Of a stretch of 53,859 bases of DNA, positions 52,738 through 53,859 are shown piece after piece (the stretch's first letter is position 1; the number at the start of each line of letters is the position of its first letter). Position numbers and translations under genes: made by a program. The stretch is from positions 1 through 53,859 of the forward strand of contig DASRJW010000073.1 in assembly GCA_035649275.1 (NCBI GenBank), given 5' to 3'. This DNA comes from Candidatus Krumholzibacteriia bacterium (GTDB taxonomy: Bacteria > Krumholzibacteriota > Krumholzibacteriia > G020349025). The notes under the pieces are model-generated. The model was not told where the DNA came from and searched no databases. It saw only the letters and a program-made list of their open reading frames with translations.

Positions 52738-52767
52738 TTGAGCGGGCTTGCGGGGCTCCGCTATGCT
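52738..52767 (+). promoter_or_regulatory. Candidate promoter for the selenoprotein-like gene
   Basis: TTGAGC (52738-52743), 18-base spacer, TATGCT (52762-52767), about 150 bases before GTG 52921. I see nothing else in the 286-base gap 52635-52920. Confidence 0.45.
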
Positions 52768-52920
52768 TTGCGGCGCCGGTACGTTCCCTGCTTCACGCCG
52801 TGTGGGGTGATGAGGTCGCATCGGTTCCGCACCGCGGCGTGAGTGGGCGGCCCGGCGGGAGCGGCCGACACTTCCTCGGCGCCTCGTCCAGTGTCCTCTG
52901 CTACCGAAAGGGGTGAAGTC

Positions 52921-53859
52921 GTGACTCGACGGGTTTCCCTGGCGTTGCTCGTCCTGGCGTGTGCCCTGGGCTTCGTGGCGAAGCTCTATGGCAAGTCCCG
53001 GGCTCCGGAAACCGAGATCGTCCTTCTGTACCACAGCGACACGAAGAGCGAGATCGAGGAGTGTGGGTGAAAGTCGGGACGCAAAGGCGGCCTTGCTCGG
53101 CGAGCAATGGTCATCGACAAATACCGTAAGGGTCACGCGAACGTCTGCGTCGTCGAGGGCGGTGGCTGGGCCGAGGGGCAGAGCGAGTCGCAGAAGTTCC
53201 AGAGCCTCTTCGTCGCCCGCATGATGGGCGACCTGGGCTACGCCGTGGTCAACGTCGGTCCTTCGGATCTGCTCTACGGCGTGCAGACGCTGCAGGAAAC
53301 GGCGAAGAAGGCCGGCTTCGCCCTCCTCTCCAGCAACATCCTGAAGAAGTCCACGGGCAAGCTGCTCTTCGAGCCCTCGGTGGTGCGGGAGTACCAGGGG
53401 GTGCGGGTGGGCTTCCTCGGCTTCGTGGCGGAGAACGCCAGCCTGGCCACGGCGAACCCGGAAACCGACGATTTCGCCATCGCCGACGTGGAATCCACCC
53501 TGAATATCCTCCTGCCCAAGGTGCGCAAGAAGGCCGACGTGATCGTGGTCTTCGGCCACATGGGGGCGCGGCTCAGCCAGAAGCTGGCGGACGAGGTCAA
53601 GGGCATCGACGTCATCGTCACCGGTGCCGATCCGATGGTGAACTCGAAGCCCGTCGAAGTGGGCAACGAGGAGATCGGCCACACGCTGGTGTGCTCCGCC
53701 GGCGAACGGGGCAAGTACATCGGCGCCTTGAGCCTGATCGTGAGCGACAAGGGCAAGGTGCTGCGCTGGACCCACGAGATGCACGGTCTCGACAGCAATG
53801 TCCCCGAGGATTCGACCATGCGGGTGAAGGTGGACGCCTTCAAGGAGCAGCTGCGGGAA
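52921..53859 (+). CDS. Exported metallophosphoesterase/5'-nucleotidase-like protein, in-frame TGA read as candidate selenocysteine; 3' partial
   Basis: 313 codons up to the window edge, with no stop apart from TGA at 53068-53070. GTG 52921 follows AGGGGTG and begins a membrane anchor or signal peptide (RRVSLALLVLACALGFVAKL). The frame then reads I-V-L-L-Y-H-S-D-T-K, I-E-E-C-G-[TGA]-K-S-G-R-K-G-G-L-A-R-R-A-M-V-I-D-K and continues through a phosphoesterase-like core (FGFVAE-type strands, VIVVFGHMGARL, VIVTGADPMV, VCSAGERGKYIGAL). Homologues that I remember have a C-G-C motif followed by GGLARRA, so the TGA replaces the second Cys. Coding sense resumes in the same frame, arguing against a frameshift. 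The alternatives are a true nonsense mutation, a base error, or a separate start at ATG 53107. Confidence 0.75.
53068..53070 (+). other. In-frame TGA, candidate selenocysteine codon
   Basis: The triplet lies at codon 50 of the gene starting at 52921, directly after Cys-Gly. Both sides are coding in one frame, and the expected residue in homologues is cysteine. Confidence 0.6.
53089..53112 (+). promoter_or_regulatory. SECIS-like hairpin downstream of the in-frame TGA
   Basis: GGCCTTGCTC (53089-53098), loop GGC (53099-53101), GAGCAA-T-GGTC (53102-53112). Ten pairs (one G-U) form around a bulged T at 53108. The loop begins with two G bases and stands 28 bases after the TGA, within the distance and loop rules known for bacterial SECIS elements. 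In the classical E. coli element the bulged U is on the 5' arm, whereas here it is on the 3' arm. Confidence 0.5.

Noticed and set aside
53071-53859. Frameshift explanation for the last gene
   Set aside because: The reading frame before and after the TGA is the same, so no insertion or deletion is needed; only a single codon is in question.
1-53859. CRISPR arrays, rRNA genes, prophage or integrative-element genes
   Set aside because: No direct-repeat/spacer array, no rRNA-like stretch, and no integrase, capsid or complete transposase gene was seen on either strand.

Overview
The window is 53.9 kb of very GC-rich bacterial chromosome, densely packed on both strands. I read 38 protein genes, two tRNAs, two pseudogene remnants and one local segmental duplication. 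It shows no rRNA, CRISPR array, intact insertion sequence or phage gene. The mix of markers suggests a Gram-negative lineage allied to the FCB superphylum, for example Candidatus Eisenbacteria or a relative: a GWxTD-domain protein, secreted proteins ending in a FlgD-like Ig domain, an LptD-type outer-membrane protein and a PorX-like response regulator carrying a PglZ domain. That placement is inference from gene content; no 16S gene is present.

Layout. 1-2.0 kb: secreted beta-helix protein (minus). 2.0-2.9 kb: decayed IS91-type transposase fragment, then tRNA-Gln and tRNA-Glu with a clean terminator. 2.9-7 kb: HAD 5'-nucleotidase, receiver-like protein, and GT39/PMT-type glycosyltransferase with C-terminal TPRs. 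7-9 kb: a tandem duplication that copied the glycosyltransferase tail, a small secreted protein gene and its terminator. 9-12.6 kb: TPR lipoprotein, divergent GlpX, TPR protein. 12.8-14.4 kb: SdrD-B-like lipoprotein. 14.5-19.5 kb (minus): GWxTD protein, TrmJ-type methyltransferase, four-repeat secreted protein, zinc-ribbon/DUF2007 protein. 19.5-23.6 kb: YhaO/YhaN (SbcD/SbcC-like) pair. 23.7-28.8 kb: surface-polysaccharide genes ugd, rfbB, wecB and a WecA/TagO-like transferase. 28.8-38.2 kb: winged-helix regulator, secreted repeat protein, CPBP protease, third member of the secreted family, miaB and a TIGR03960-type radical SAM fusion. 38.4-43.7 kb: sensor kinase, lipoprotein, PorX-like regulator, tsaE, tsaB, rimI. 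43.9-47.3 kb: accD, folC, ROK kinase. 47.4-53.9 kb: LptD-like protein, a membrane protein, and a metallophosphoesterase-family gene that runs off the end.

The most interesting signals are three. (1) The last gene has an in-frame TGA exactly where a C-G-C motif is expected, followed at a suitable distance by a 10-bp hairpin with a GGC loop, so it is a strong selenocysteine candidate. (2) Three homologous secreted proteins, two made by the local duplication and one 24 kb away, all end in the same W-S-x-x-K-x-L-Y-R tail, which may be a sorting signal separate from the FlgD-like C-termini of two other exported proteins. (3) A GlpX homologue embedded between two TPR genes has lost several catalytic and metal-binding residues.
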